Source: Pseudomonas wayambapalatensis
GTDB lineage: Bacteria; Pseudomonadota; Gammaproteobacteria; Pseudomonadales; Pseudomonadaceae
Reading direction: 5' to 3'
Assembly: GCA_014268975.2 (NCBI GenBank)
Contig: CP077096.1
Coordinates: forward strand, 3,571,501-3,635,500
Length of the DNA stretch: 64,000 nucleotides
The position numbers and the translations under genes were made by a program. Shown here piece after piece: positions 34,040 through 43,955 of the stretch. Numbering within the stretch: position 1 is the first letter of the stretch; each line of letters starts with the position of its first letter. The notes beneath the pieces are model-generated. The model saw only the letters and a program-made list of their open reading frames with translations, made no database searches and was not told the DNA's origin.

Positions 34040-34735
34040 TCATCCCGGAATTTTCAGCCCACGCTGCACCGCAGGACGTTCCAGGAATTTTGCCAACACT
34101 CGCTGCACATCCTTGAACTGGTCAAAGCCCACCAGATCACGGGCGTTGTAGCGGTCCACCAGATTGCGCACCCAGGGGAAGATGGCGATATCGGCGATAC
34201 TGTACTCATCGACCATCCACTCACGGCCCTTCAGGTGACGATCGAGCACACCGAGCAGGCGCTTGGATTCGTTGACGTAACGATCACGCGGACGCTTGTC
34301 CTCGTAATCCTTGCCAGCGAAGAAATGGAAGAACCCCACCTGGCCAAACATGGGCCCGACGCCGCCCATCTGGAACATCAACCACTGCAAGGTCTGATAG
34401 CGCTGGGCGGGGTCCTGACTGAGCAACTTGCCGGTCTTTTCTGCCAGGTACTGGAGAATCGCCCCCGACTCGAACAGCGGCAACGCCCGTCCATCCGGAC
34501 CGGCAGGATCGAGAATCGCAGGAATCTTGTTGTTGGCGCTGAGCGAGATGAACTCGGGGGTCAACTGATCGCTGGTCTCGAAGCTGACCTTGTGCACCTC
34601 GTAGGGCAGGCCGATCTCTTCGAGCATGATCGAGACCTTGACGCCATTGGGTGTGGCCAGAGAATAGAGTTGCAAGCGCTCGGGGTGCTGCGCCGGCCAC
34701 TTCTGCGTGATGGGAAATGCGGACAGATCGGTCAT
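34040..34735 (-). CDS. Glutathione S-transferase family protein, YghU-like
   Basis: The 231-residue protein has the YghU/Nu-class thioredoxin-fold start YSLATPNGVKVSIMLEE (with the Thr-Pro-Asn-Gly active-site loop), NNKIPAILDP cis-proline region and FESGAILQYLA. An all-helical C-domain follows with YSIADIAIFPW. Nu-class enzymes act as disulfide-bond reductases. I chose the ATG at 34735 that gives MTDLSAFPITQKW; a start ten codons upstream is possible. It is a single-gene unit with its own terminator. Confidence 0.9.
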   Translation of the reverse strand: MTDLSAFPITQKWPAQHPERLQLYSLATPNGVKVSIMLEEIGLPYEVHKVSFETSDQLTPEFISLSANNKIPAILDPAGPDGRALPLFESGAILQYLAEKTGKLLSQDPAQRYQTLQWLMFQMGGVGPMFGQVGFFHFFAGKDYEDKRPRDRYVNESKRLLGVLDRHLKGREWMVDEYSIADIAIFPWVRNLVDRYNARDLVGFDQFKDVQRVLAKFLERPAVQRGLKIPG

Positions 34736-34849
34736 GGTCGATTCCGAATGCGAGGGGACCATCACTCTAGAACCAACGTCAATGTTTGACCATGGCCTTT
34801 TCGGTATCGAGGGTGACGCACCCGCACGGGTGCGCCCCCTGTCGTACGA

Positions 34850-35623
34850 TCAATAGCGTGGCAGTACAGGCTGGGCACCGTTGGAGATGACCACTTCGAC
34901 GCGCCGGTTGAGCTGGCGCGACTGTGCATCGGCATTGCTTGCTACCGGATACTCCTTGCCGTAGCCGGCAGTGACCATGCGATCACCGGCCACGCCCTGA
35001 CGACGCAGGGCATTGGCCACCGCCGCCGCACGCTGCTCGGACAATCGCTGGTTGAGCGCATCGCTGCCAGTCGAGTCGGTGAAACCTTCGATCAGTACCT
35101 TGCGCTCTGGGTTCTGTTCCAGGTAATGCGCGAGTTGCTGGATGTTACGATGGCTGCCGCCACGCAGGTCGGCACGTCCTGTATCGAACAGCACATCGCC
35201 GAAGGTGATGACCGTGCCACGGTCACTGGGTTTGGCATTGAGGTTCTGCAACGCCTTGAGCTGGGCGGTCCGTACATCCAGACGCGCCTGGGTGCGCTGG
35301 GCTTCGATGCCCTGCAGGCCGGTTTCAGCCTGACGCAACAAGATGGTCTGCTCGGCAGTTTCGATCCTGCGGTTGGCAAGATAGGCGAGCTGAGTCACCT
35401 CGGCGCTCTTGCGGTTCTTGAGCGAAGCCTGCTCGGCTCGTCCCAGGGCGCTATAGGCCTCACGGGTTTCCAGTGCAGCAACGCGACTCGCCTCAGGCTT
35501 TGCCTGCAGCACCGAATACGCCTCACGCGCTTCAAGCAACCCAGGGTTTTCCGGAGTGGTACCACAACCGGCCAGCATCAGAGCGAGGACCGAGACACCC
35601 GGCAGCAAATGGAATTTCGACAT
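34850..35623 (-). CDS. OmpA-family outer-membrane lipoprotein
   Basis: The 257-residue precursor has a lipobox (LMLAGC) with Cys20. A helical coiled region rich in Ala/Glu/Arg follows at about 25-130, then an OmpA peptidoglycan-binding domain at about 137-250 (GDVLFDTGRADL, LIEGFTDSTGSDALNQRLSE, GKEYPVASNADAQSRQLNRR). It probably tethers the outer membrane to peptidoglycan. It lies eleven bases after the DUF4398 lipoprotein gene and is cotranscribed with it. Confidence 0.9.
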   Translation of the reverse strand: MSKFHLLPGVSVLALMLAGCGTTPENPGLLEAREAYSVLQAKPEASRVAALETREAYSALGRAEQASLKNRKSAEVTQLAYLANRRIETAEQTILLRQAETGLQGIEAQRTQARLDVRTAQLKALQNLNAKPSDRGTVITFGDVLFDTGRADLRGGSHRNIQQLAHYLEQNPERKVLIEGFTDSTGSDALNQRLSEQRAAAVANALRRQGVAGDRMVTAGYGKEYPVASNADAQSRQLNRRVEVVISNGAQPVLPRY

Positions 35624-35634
35624 GATGGTTCTCC

Positions 35635-36024
35635 TCAGCGGGGGGTAGCGGTGGCTTGCGGGGCTTCGAGCAATTCCTGCTTGAGCACCTCGATGCCTTG
35701 GCGGGCAGTGTCCAGCTGGGCTTTGGTCTTGCGTGCAGCAGCCTTACGCTCGGCCAGACGGGCATCGGCCTCGGCCTGCTCGGCAAGTGTCTTCACCTGA
35801 GCGGCATTTTTCTCACCCAGCGCGCGCTCCATGGCGTTGAGTTTGTCCTGGGCAGCACGCATCTCCACCGGTGCGTACTGCGTGGCGTCAGCAGAGACCG
35901 CTCGGTTGACCGCGCTTCGGGTCAGCTCGATCTGCTCGCCAGGCATGACCGAACTGGCGCAGCCACTCAGGGCCAGAATCAGGCCGGCGGCAGGCAGGGA
36001 CTTGATAGTGAATCGGGCAGGCAT
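35635..36024 (-). CDS. DUF4398-type lipoprotein
   Basis: The 129-residue precursor has a lipobox (LALSGC, Cys22) and then a single long Ala/Glu/Lys-rich helical domain (RAAQDKLNAMERALGEKNAA) typical of DUF4398. The ATG follows AGGAG. These proteins commonly pair with an OmpA-like lipoprotein, as here; both probably act in envelope stability. The 300-bp region upstream (36025-36324) holds the presumed promoter and no convincing gene. Confidence 0.85.
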   Translation of the reverse strand: MPARFTIKSLPAAGLILALSGCASSVMPGEQIELTRSAVNRAVSADATQYAPVEMRAAQDKLNAMERALGEKNAAQVKTLAEQAEADARLAERKAAARKTKAQLDTARQGIEVLKQELLEAPQATATPR

Positions 36025-36293
36025 TGAACAACTCCTCGTGAGTTGACGACACACGAACACTGGGCTACCTCCGTGTTCGTGCGGTGATGGTCGAAAGGAT
36101 TCAGAGGGCACGGTCGATGTTCATGATGCGGGCGGTTTCAGCCGCTACGAGAGGGGAGCAATCGGTGAGAAACGTAGAACATCTATGCCAGTCTCTTGGA
36201 AAAGCATTGCAAGACTATTCCGCAGACCTTGAACACCACATGGGAATTATCCGAACCAACCACTAGGAATTTTCGACAAACCGCATGCTGCAT

Positions 36294-36314
36294 CGGGTAG
36301 CCGATGGCTACCCG
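36294..36314. terminator. Hairpin downstream of the thioesterase gene
   Basis: Nine-base perfect arms around a three-base loop lie ten bases past the stop of the minus-strand gene at 36325. No T-tract is present, so it may be an mRNA 3'-end stabiliser rather than an efficient terminator. Confidence 0.5.
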
Positions 36315-36324
36315 CCCCAACCGT

Positions 36325-36822
36325 TCAGCTACGCTCGTGCGCTTGCCGCTTGAGCTTTTCGGTGTCCACACGCACGAACACAGAATCGGCGCTGACGGTC
36401 AGCACATCCCCGGCCCAGACTTCGCAGATGACCCGGCTCTTGCGCCCGACCTCGCCTTCGACCCTGGCCTTGAGCAGAAGCTCAACGCCCATGGGCGTGG
36501 GCTTGAGGTAAGTCAGGTTGAGGGTGCCGGTGACACAGTCGATACGCGGCAAGCTGCCCGGCTCGCGCCCTTCTGCCCGGTAGTGGTAGGCCATTGCGGT
36601 CCAGTTGGAATGGCAGTCCACCAGCATCGCCAGCAGGCCGCCGTAGACCAATCCGGGCCAGCCGATGAAGCTACTGTCAGGCGAGTGCCGGCAGAGCAGG
36701 TGCACGCCGTCGCTGTCCCAGTGGCTCTGGATATGCAGGCCACTGGGGTGGGAACAACCGCAGCCATAGCAGGAGCCTTCGGGCGCCGCCAGTTGCTGGA
36801 GGGAGAGTGCTTTCTCGTTCAT
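36325..36822 (-). CDS. PaaI-type hot-dog thioesterase
   Basis: The 165-residue protein has a hot-dog fold pattern with the SFIGWPGLVYGGLLAMLVDC helix and VTGTLNLTYLKPTPMG strand. A CYGCGCSHPSGLHI stretch near residues 18-31 is typical of this uncharacterised subgroup. The ATG follows AGGAAG. The acyl-CoA substrate is unknown. Confidence 0.82.
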   Translation of the reverse strand: MNEKALSLQQLAAPEGSCYGCGCSHPSGLHIQSHWDSDGVHLLCRHSPDSSFIGWPGLVYGGLLAMLVDCHSNWTAMAYHYRAEGREPGSLPRIDCVTGTLNLTYLKPTPMGVELLLKARVEGEVGRKSRVICEVWAGDVLTVSADSVFVRVDTEKLKRQAHERS

Positions 36823-36927
36823 ACGCTTCCTGTGCTTGTTGGAATGGGAAGGATGGTGGGAGGATGGTAGCGCTCCCCCCGTCCTTGTGCACTCACCTGC
36901 AGCGGCAACACAGGATGAGCGCAAGCG

Positions 36928-38313
36928 TCAAACGACTTGCACCCGACCAGACCTCTCTCGCCGCCGTGTCACGGAAATCAGCAGGATCACCGCCGTAACC
37001 CCGGCCGTCATCAGGGTTTCGTAGCGATAGGCATCGCTGAACAGCATGTACCCCAGCACCAGCACGATAGTCCCGATCACCAGCCAGGTGAGCCATGGGA
37101 ACAACCACATCTTCAATGCAAGCTCCGTCCCCTCACGCTCAGCCCGCGCACGCATGCGCAGTTGCGAAACGGCAATCACCAGGTACACCAGCAGGGCGAT
37201 GGCCCCCGTGGTCGACAAGAGGAAGCCGAACACCTTGCCCGGGAACACATAGTTGACGAAGCAGCCGGCGAAACCCGCCAAGGTCGACAGGATCACCGCT
37301 ACGGTCGGCACACCGGCCCCGGAAATCCGCCGGGTCATGCTCGGCGCCTCGCCGCGAGCGCCCAACGAATAGAGCATCCGCGAGGCCGTGTAGAGCCCGG
37401 AGTTCATGCAACTGGTCACCGCCACCAACACCACCAGATCGACCACCAGCTTGGCGCCCGGCACATTGAGCACCTCAAGCACGCGCTGGAACGAGCCCAC
37501 TGCCTTGAGCCCCGGATCGTTCCAAGCCACCAGCGATACCACCAGAAAGATCGAAGCCAGGTAGAAGATGGCGATGCGGTACACCACCAGGTTGGTGGCG
37601 CGACGGATCTTTTCCTTGGGGTTGGCGGTTTCATCGGCGGCAATGGTGACGATCTCGGCACCGAAGAACGAGAAGATCGTGATCAGCACGCCCCCCAGCA
37701 CCGTGCCGAAGCCATTGGGCATGAAGCCTCCGTTGGCCCACAACTGACTGACACCTGAGACCTTGGCCAACGGCCAGACACCGAACAGTGCCAGGCTGCA
37801 GATGATGATGAAGGCGAGAATCGCGACCACCTTGATCAACGCGAACCAGTACTCGAAGGCGCCGAAGTTCTTCACGCTGACCAAGTTGGTCCCCGACAGC
37901 AGCACCATGATCAGGAAGGCGAATAGCCAGGACGGCACATCGGGAAAATAGGCATGGAGGATGTCGGCGCCAGCGATCGCCTCGACCGGGATGATCAATA
38001 CCCAGAACCACCAGTACAGCCAGCCGATGGTGAAACCGGCCCAAGGTCCGATGGCCTCGGTGGCGTAGGTGGAAAACGAACCGCTGTTGGGGTTGGCGAT
38101 AGCCATTTCGCCAAGCATGCGCATCACCAGCAGCACCAGCAGGCCGGTCATGGCATAGGAAATGAGGATCGCCGGACCTGCCGTGGCGATGGCGTTGGAG
38201 GAGCCGATGAACAGGCCGGCACCAATGATGCCAGCGATGGAAATCATGGACACCTGGCGCGAAGTCAGGCCGTGCTGCAGCGAACGCTGTTTCTTTTGTT
38301 GAGACGATGCCAT
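36928..38313 (-). CDS. Amino-acid permease of the APC family (GabP-like)
   Basis: The 461-residue protein has 12 membrane segments and the AAT-family start HGLTSRQVSMISIAGIIGAG, then MLGEMAIANPNSGSFSTYA and FFGAEIVTIAADETANPKE. Length and motifs are those of the GABA/proline-type permeases. It is divergent from a LysR gene followed by an omega-aminotransferase, so uptake of an amino acid degraded by that enzyme (2-aminoadipate, GABA or 5-aminovalerate) is likely. Confidence 0.88.
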   Translation of the reverse strand: MASSQQKKQRSLQHGLTSRQVSMISIAGIIGAGLFIGSSNAIATAGPAILISYAMTGLLVLLVMRMLGEMAIANPNSGSFSTYATEAIGPWAGFTIGWLYWWFWVLIIPVEAIAGADILHAYFPDVPSWLFAFLIMVLLSGTNLVSVKNFGAFEYWFALIKVVAILAFIIICSLALFGVWPLAKVSGVSQLWANGGFMPNGFGTVLGGVLITIFSFFGAEIVTIAADETANPKEKIRRATNLVVYRIAIFYLASIFLVVSLVAWNDPGLKAVGSFQRVLEVLNVPGAKLVVDLVVLVAVTSCMNSGLYTASRMLYSLGARGEAPSMTRRISGAGVPTVAVILSTLAGFAGCFVNYVFPGKVFGFLLSTTGAIALLVYLVIAVSQLRMRARAEREGTELALKMWLFPWLTWLVIGTIVLVLGYMLFSDAYRYETLMTAGVTAVILLISVTRRRERSGRVQVV

Positions 38314-38553
38314 GGGGAACCCTCTGATGGGTCGGCCGCCGCAAAAGGCGGCGATGAGTCTGAGCAGATTTTGTTGTAGGTCTGTGCAGTTGTTTCTTGT
38401 TGTTTTGCAGTTTTCGCTGTCACTGCGCACAGGACAGGAAGTTGGGAATAAGGGGTGTTTTTTCTCTTGCCTCTCCATCGGGTTGTAATCGTTGATCCAG
38501 GTCAGTATTAATCTATAGGCGTGGCTCAACAAACGACCTTTTAGAAACACATG

Positions 38554-38568
38554 ATTCCGTTTTGGAAT
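38554..38568. promoter_or_regulatory. LysR-type T-N11-A dyad near the LysR gene start
   Basis: ATTCC and GGAAT arms flank five bases, giving the T-N11-A pattern of LysR recognition sites. It lies 36 bases before the regulator's ATG in the divergent 290-bp promoter shared with the permease gene. Autoregulation is inferred. Confidence 0.4.
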
Positions 38569-38603
38569 GCATTTCTTATTTTTCCTGCCTGGTAACGCCT
38601 GTC

Positions 38604-39500
38604 ATGTCCAAACGCCTGATGCCCTCCACCACCGCCCTGCAATGCTTCGAGGCAGCCGCCCGCCACCTTAGCTTTACCCGTGCGGCGCAGGAGTTGCACC
38701 TCACCCAGAGCGCGGTGAGCAAACAGGTCGCACAGCTCGAGGACATGTTGTCCCACCCGCTGTTCCAGCGTATTCGCCGACGCCTGCACCTGACCCCGGC
38801 AGGCGCGCTGTACCTCACCGAAGTGAACAAGATCCTCACCCAGATCGACATCTCCAGCCGCTACATCCTCAGCTACGGCGACGAGACCGAAGTCCTGCGC
38901 ATCGCCACCCAACCCACCTTCGGCGCGCGCTGGCTGGTGCCCCACCTCAAGGGTTTCGGCGAACGCCATCCGCGCATCCACCTGGACGTCCGTAACGAAC
39001 TGGAGCCATTCGACCTCGTGCAGGCCAAGGTCGATATCGCGTTCTTCTTTGGCCAGGGCACCTGGCCCGGCGCCACTTGCCTTGAGCTGTTCAGCGAGGA
39101 GGTGGTGCCGGTGTGCGCACCACAACTGTTGCAGGCACATGCTTTCGACAGTGCCCAGTCGCTGACCGAGCACCGTCTGCTGCAATGCGCATCGAGGCCC
39201 GAAGCCTGGCACGAGTGGTTCCTTGGGCTGGGGCTGCACAGCCAGAACAGCTACCACGGCCCACGCTTCGACACCTTCTACCTGTGCATCCGCGCAGCCA
39301 TCGCAGGCTGCGGGATTGCCCTGATTCCGCGTTACCTGGTGGCCGAGGAACTAAGCGAAGGCAAGCTGGTGGTGCCGTGGAATCATCCGGTGGCGAGCAA
39401 TGGCCGACACTTCATGGCCCATGCCGAGCATGCGGCCGAGGTGCCCAAGGTGAAGGCCTTCGTGGAGTGGATCCTGGAACGGGCAGCTGAAGAGGGTTAA
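38604..39500 (+). CDS. LysR-family (GcvA-like) regulator
   Basis: The 298-residue protein has an N-terminal winged helix (ALQCFEAAARHLSFTRAAQE, then LTQSAVSKQVAQLEDML) of the GcvA/AmpR type and a C-terminal effector domain from about residue 92 (LRIATQPTFGARWLVPHL). The ATG at 38604 gives the family-typical length. It stands between the permease and the aminotransferase and probably controls both. Confidence 0.9.
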   Translation: MSKRLMPSTTALQCFEAAARHLSFTRAAQELHLTQSAVSKQVAQLEDMLSHPLFQRIRRRLHLTPAGALYLTEVNKILTQIDISSRYILSYGDETEVLRIATQPTFGARWLVPHLKGFGERHPRIHLDVRNELEPFDLVQAKVDIAFFFGQGTWPGATCLELFSEEVVPVCAPQLLQAHAFDSAQSLTEHRLLQCASRPEAWHEWFLGLGLHSQNSYHGPRFDTFYLCIRAAIAGCGIALIPRYLVAEELSEGKLVVPWNHPVASNGRHFMAHAEHAAEVPKVKAFVEWILERAAEEG

Positions 39501-39610
39501 AAGTCGAACTTCGAGAATCCAAGGAATGATCCCAATCGAATAATTCGTTTGCCGAACACACATTCATCGCGCTTGGATAATAAGAAATTCGAACAAGGTT
39601 CCGCGCGTCC

Positions 39611-40861
39611 ATGAATCAGGAAAGTATCAGCCAGTCCATCGCCATCGTTCACCCGATCACACTTTCCCATGGCCGCAACGCCGAAGTATGGGATACCGAC
39701 GACAAGCGCTATATCGACTTCGTCGGCGGTATCGGCGTGCTCAACCTGGGCCACTGCAACCCGGCAGTGGTCGAGGCCATTCAGCACCAGGCCGCCCGCC
39801 TGACCCATTACGCCTTCAACGCCGCCCCCCATGCACCCTATGTTGCGGTCATGGAGCAGTTGAGCGCGTTCGTGCCGGTGAGCTACCCGCTTGCAGGCAT
39901 GCTCACCAACAGCGGCGCCGAAGCTGCGGAGAACGCATTGAAGGTGGCCCGTGGCGCCACCGGCAAGCGGGCCGTCATCGCCTTCGACGGTGGATTCCAT
40001 GGCCGCACCCTGGCCACCCTCAACCTCAACGGCAAGGTCGCCCCCTACAAGCAACGCGTGGGTGAGCTGCCGGGGCCGGTCTACCACCTACCCTACCCCA
40101 GCGCCGACACCGGCGTGACCTGCGACCAGGCGCTCAAGGCCATGGAGCGGCTGTTCGCCGTCGAGATCGCGGTCGAGGATGTGGCAGCCTTCATCCTGGA
40201 ACCGGTGCAAGGCGAAGGCGGCTTCCTCGCGCTGGACCCCACCTTCGCCCAGGCCCTGCGCCGCTTCTGCGACCAGCATGGCATTCTCATCATCATCGAC
40301 GAGATCCAGTCCGGTTTCGGGCGTACCGGCCAGCGCTTCGCCTTCCCACGCCTGGGCATCGAGCCAGATCTTCTGTTGCTGGCCAAGAGCATCGCCGGCG
40401 GCATGCCGCTGGGTGCAGTGGTCGGCCGACGTGAACTGCTGGATGCCCTGCCCAAGGGCGGGCTTGGCGGCACCTATTCAGGTAATCCCATCGCCTGTGC
40501 CGCGGCCCTGGCCAGCCTGGCGCAGATGACCGACGAGAACCTCGCCACCTGGGGCGAGCGTCAGGAGCAGGCCATCGTGAGGCGCTTCGAACACTGGAAA
40601 AGTAGCGGCCTGTGCCCCTACCTTGGGCGCCTGACCGGCGTCGGCGCGATGCGCGGGATCGAGTTCGTCAACACCGATGGCAGCCCAGCGCCAGCGCAGC
40701 TGGCCAAGGTAATGGAGACTGCGCGAGCCAAGGGGTTGCTACTGATGCCCAGTGGCAAGGCCCGTCACATCATTCGTCTGCTGGCACCGCTGACCATCGA
40801 AACCGAGGTGCTCGAGGAAGGGCTCGATATCCTCGAACAGTGCCTGACCGCACTGGACTGA
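39611..40861 (+). CDS. Class III PLP aminotransferase, probable 2-aminoadipate/GABA-type transaminase
   Basis: The 416-residue fold-type I enzyme has LTNSGAEAAENALKVAR (phosphate cup, ~98-114), FDGGFHGRT, Asp230 in IIIDEIQSGFGRTG and the PLP lysine Lys259 in LLLLAKSIAGG. It is annotated as GabT by similarity. From memory, the syntenic KT2440 enzyme (PP_4108) was shown to be the 2-aminoadipate transaminase of D-lysine catabolism; equivalence here is inferred from gene order. Control by the adjacent LysR protein is likely. Confidence 0.88.
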   Translation: MNQESISQSIAIVHPITLSHGRNAEVWDTDDKRYIDFVGGIGVLNLGHCNPAVVEAIQHQAARLTHYAFNAAPHAPYVAVMEQLSAFVPVSYPLAGMLTNSGAEAAENALKVARGATGKRAVIAFDGGFHGRTLATLNLNGKVAPYKQRVGELPGPVYHLPYPSADTGVTCDQALKAMERLFAVEIAVEDVAAFILEPVQGEGGFLALDPTFAQALRRFCDQHGILIIIDEIQSGFGRTGQRFAFPRLGIEPDLLLLAKSIAGGMPLGAVVGRRELLDALPKGGLGGTYSGNPIACAAALASLAQMTDENLATWGERQEQAIVRRFEHWKSSGLCPYLGRLTGVGAMRGIEFVNTDGSPAPAQLAKVMETARAKGLLLMPSGKARHIIRLLAPLTIETEVLEEGLDILEQCLTALD

Positions 40862-40864
40862 GAC

Positions 40865-41167
40865 TCAGAGCCCCAGTTCTTCTGGGGTGAGCATGTCGGA
40901 CTCGAAGGCGATCCAACCGCCTTCGAGCTCGGCGTGGCCATTGACGATCGGGCCGTAATAGGTCAGACCGTTCTCAAGCGTGACGCAGATGTGCGTGGCC
41001 GACTTTTCAGGCGCCGCGAGCGTACCGACGAAATGCACCTTCTTCAGCGTTTCGCTCACCGCCTCGAGACCGATGCGCATACCTGGGTTCTCCGAGGCCT
41101 CGGCGTCCCCGCCACGGTCTTCGGCGCTGACAGTCACAGTGGCGATGTAGGGGTACTTGGTGCTCAA
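40865..41167 (-). CDS. Conserved hypothetical protein, 100 residues
   Basis: It starts at TTG preceded by GAGGTAA and encodes a compact beta-rich soluble protein (YIATVTVSAEDR, KVHFVGTLAAPEKSATH, ENGLTYYGPIVNGHAELEGG). No domain is recognised. It converges on the aminotransferase gene with only three bases between the two stops, and is divergent from the next small gene. Confidence 0.65.
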   Translation of the reverse strand: MSTKYPYIATVTVSAEDRGGDAEASENPGMRIGLEAVSETLKKVHFVGTLAAPEKSATHICVTLENGLTYYGPIVNGHAELEGGWIAFESDMLTPEELGL

Positions 41168-41331
41168 GCGGGGTTACCTCGGGTGGATAGTCGTGTGGGC
41201 GCGTAGAGTACGGCAGGTGATCCCTGTTGTCTCTACTGGCCTCTTCGCGGGATGGCCTGCAACAGGTGATCTGCCCCCCTCGATCTGTTAGGGTGCCGGG
41301 CGATGCACGCCATACCAGACGAGGACACCAC

Positions 41332-41760
41332 GTGAGCGCCGAAGAACCCCTGATCGCCGACCTGTTCGAGGTCGACAAACGCCTGACCCTCAAGCCCGTC
41401 GTGGACTTCAACACCTACCTGCGCAACGCCTTTGGCGACGGCGCGTGCCGCTGTCATCGCTGCGTCGAGCTGAACGGCGACGAAAGCAGCTACAGCCACC
41501 GCCACACCTTCGAGTTCGATGGCCGCCCGATGCACCGGCGCTTCGCCAACACCGCAGGCAGCGATGTATTGCAAGCCTTGAAGAAAGCCTGGCTGTCATA
41601 CACCAAGAACGACCTGCCCCTGCTCGGCCAGCTCGATCTGAACACCCTGCGCACCTTCACCGAAACGAACCTGCATGAGCGGCTTGTGGCCCTGCTCCCG
41701 GCCAGCGGCCTGGCGCGCGAGGTCGAAGGTACTTGGGTGCTGCAAGCCCAGGCCGACTGA
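41332..41760 (+). CDS. Small hypothetical protein with clustered cysteines
   Basis: I chose the GTG at 41332 because GAGGA lies seven bases before it, giving 142 residues. The region RCHRCVELNGDESSYSHRHT has two cysteines (three with the preceding ACRC) and nearby histidines that could bind a metal. The rest is helical, ending in EVEGTWVLQAQAD. No family is recognised. It precedes fusB by 71 bases, with a hairpin between. Confidence 0.6.
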   Translation: MSAEEPLIADLFEVDKRLTLKPVVDFNTYLRNAFGDGACRCHRCVELNGDESSYSHRHTFEFDGRPMHRRFANTAGSDVLQALKKAWLSYTKNDLPLLGQLDLNTLRTFTETNLHERLVALLPASGLAREVEGTWVLQAQAD

Positions 41761-41777
41761 CAGCCCGGCGGCGCAGC

Positions 41778-41825
41778 AGGATTCTCCCGGTCTGCTACCG
41801 TGGGAGAATCCTCACCTGCAGGTGA
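41778..41825 (+). promoter_or_regulatory. Hairpin plus palindrome in the fusB leader
   Basis: Eleven-base arms (AGGATTCTCCC, 41778-41788, and its complement at 41802-41812) form a strong hairpin. One base later a perfect 12-base palindrome (CACCTGCAGGTG, 41814-41825) covers the presumed ribosome-binding site of fusB. The hairpin could end the upstream transcript; the palindrome could mask translation initiation. Confidence 0.5.
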
Positions 41826-41831
41826 CCTGCC

Positions 41832-43943
41832 ATGGCCCGCACAACCCCCATCGAGCTGTACCGCAATATCGGCATCGTCGCCCACGTCGATGCCGGCAAG
41901 ACCACCACAACGGAACGCATCCTGTTCTACACCGGGGTCAACCACAAGATGGGCGAGGTCCACGACGGCGCCGCGACCATGGACTGGATGGCCCAGGAGC
42001 AGGAACGCGGCATCACCATCACCTCGGCGGCGACCACGGCGTTCTGGCAAGGCTCGACCAAGCAATTCGCCGACAAGTACCGCTTCAACATCATCGATAC
42101 GCCCGGCCACGTCGACTTCACCATCGAGGTGGAGCGTTCGCTGCGCGTGCTCGATGGCGCAGTGGTGGTCTTCAGCGGCGCCGACGGGGTCGAGCCGCAG
42201 TCCGAGACGGTATGGCGCCAGGCCAACAAGTACCACGTGCCACGCCTGGCCTATATCAACAAGATGGACCGCCAGGGTGCGGACTTTCTGCGTGTGGTGA
42301 AGCAGATCGACCAGCGCCTGGGCCACCACCCGGTGCCCATCCAGTTGGCCATCGGCAGCGAAGAAAACTTCATCGGCCAGATCGACCTGGTGAAGATGAA
42401 GGCCATCTACTGGAGCGACGCCGACCAGGGCACCAGCTACCGCGAAGAACCGATTCCCGCCGAACTGCAGGCCCTGGCCGACGAATGGCGCGCGCACATG
42501 GTCGAGGCCGCGGCCGAAGCCAATGACGAACTGACCCTTAAGTTTCTTGAAGGCGAAGAGCTGAGCATCGACGAGATCAAGGCCGCCCTGCGTCAACGCA
42601 CCATCGCCAACGAGATCGTACCGACCATCCTCGGCTCCTCGTTCAAGAACAAAGGCGTGCCATTGATGCTGGACGCTGTGATCGACTACCTCCCCGCCCC
42701 CAGCGAAATCCCTGCAATCAAGGGCACCGACCCGGACGACGAGGAAAAGCACCTCGAGCGCCATGCCGACGACAAGGAACCGTTCTCCGCACTCGCCTTC
42801 AAGATCGCCACCGACCCCTTCGTCGGCACCCTGACCTTCGCCCGCGTCTACTCCGGCGTACTCAGTTCCGGCAATGCGGTGCTCAACTCGGTCAAGGGCA
42901 AGAAGGAACGCATCGGCCGCATGGTCCAGATGCACGCCAACCAGCGCGCGGAAATCAAGGACGTGTGCGCGGGCGACATCGCCGCGCTGATCGGCATGAA
43001 GGACGTGACCACCGGCGACACCCTGTGCGACATCGACAAGCCGATCATCCTGGAGCGCATGGACTTCCCGGACCCGGTGATCTCGGTCGCGGTCGAGCCG
43101 AAAACCAAGGCCGACCAGGAGAAGATGGGGATCGCCCTGGGCAAGCTCGCGCAGGAAGACCCCTCGTTCCGCGTGCGCACCGACGAAGAGACCGGGCAGA
43201 CCATCATCTCCGGCATGGGCGAGCTGCACCTGGACATCATCGTCGACCGCATGCGCCGGGAGTTCAACGTCGAGGCCAATATCGGCAAACCACAGGTCGC
43301 CTACCGCGAAAAAATCCGCAACACCTGCGAGATCGAAGGCCGCTTCGTCCGCCAATCTGGCGGACGCGGCCAGTATGGCCACTGCTGGATACGTTTCGCC
43401 CCGGGCGACGAAGGCCAGGAAGGCCTGGAGTTCATGAATGAGATCGTCGGCGGCGTGGTGCCGCGCGAGTACATCCCGGCGATTCAGAAAGGCATCGAGG
43501 AGCAGATGAAGAACGGCGTGCTCGCCGGGTATCCCCTGATCAACCTCAAGGCCGCAGTGTTCGACGGCTCCTACCACGACGTCGACTCCAACGAAATGGC
43601 CTACAAGATTGCCGCATCCATGGCGACCAAGCAGCTGTCTCAAAAAGGCGGCGCAGTGTTGCTGGAGCCGGTGATGAAGGTCGAGGTGGTAACGCCGGAG
43701 GAGTACCAGGGCGACATTCTGGGCGACCTCAGCCGTCGCCGCGGGATGATCCAGGATGGTGACGAGACGCCCGCCGGCAAGGTGATTCGCGCCGAGGTGC
43801 CATTGGGCGAGATGTTCGGATACGCCACCTCGATGCGCTCGATGACCCAAGGCCGGGCCAGCTTCTCGATGGAGTTCACGCGCTATGCGGAGGCGCCGGC
43901 GAGTATCGCCGATGGCATCGTGAAGAAGAACCGGGGGGAATAG
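41832..43943 (+). CDS. fusB: Elongation factor G, second paralogue
   Basis: The 703-residue GTPase has full EF-G architecture: G1 [13 protein letters not shown] (~17), G2/switch [13 protein letters not shown]3 DTPGHVDFT (~87-95), G4 NKMD (~141), then domain II, and domains III-V ending in [21 protein letters not shown]. Pseudomonads carry a ribosomal-operon fusA and this separate copy near aceA. It may be specialised for translocation or ribosome recycling; the sequence does not tell. It ends in a hairpin shared with the convergent SulP gene. Confidence 0.95.
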   Translation: MARTTPIELYRNIGIVAHVDAGKTTTTERILFYTGVNHKMGEVHDGAATMDWMAQEQERGITITSAATTAFWQGSTKQFADKYRFNIIDTPGHVDFTIEVERSLRVLDGAVVVFSGADGVEPQSETVWRQANKYHVPRLAYINKMDRQGADFLRVVKQIDQRLGHHPVPIQLAIGSEENFIGQIDLVKMKAIYWSDADQGTSYREEPIPAELQALADEWRAHMVEAAAEANDELTLKFLEGEELSIDEIKAALRQRTIANEIVPTILGSSFKNKGVPLMLDAVIDYLPAPSEIPAIKGTDPDDEEKHLERHADDKEPFSALAFKIATDPFVGTLTFARVYSGVLSSGNAVLNSVKGKKERIGRMVQMHANQRAEIKDVCAGDIAALIGMKDVTTGDTLCDIDKPIILERMDFPDPVISVAVEPKTKADQEKMGIALGKLAQEDPSFRVRTDEETGQTIISGMGELHLDIIVDRMRREFNVEANIGKPQVAYREKIRNTCEIEGRFVRQSGGRGQYGHCWIRFAPGDEGQEGLEFMNEIVGGVVPREYIPAIQKGIEEQMKNGVLAGYPLINLKAAVFDGSYHDVDSNEMAYKIAASMATKQLSQKGGAVLLEPVMKVEVVTPEEYQGDILGDLSRRRGMIQDGDETPAGKVIRAEVPLGEMFGYATSMRSMTQGRASFSMEFTRYAEAPASIADGIVKKNRGE

Positions 43944-43955
43944 CCCAGGCGACCT

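Noticed and set aside
36084..36266. 60-codon plus-strand frame in the 36025-36324 gap
   Set aside because: It has no ribosome-binding site and no similarity I recognise, and it lies over the presumed promoter of the DUF4398 gene.
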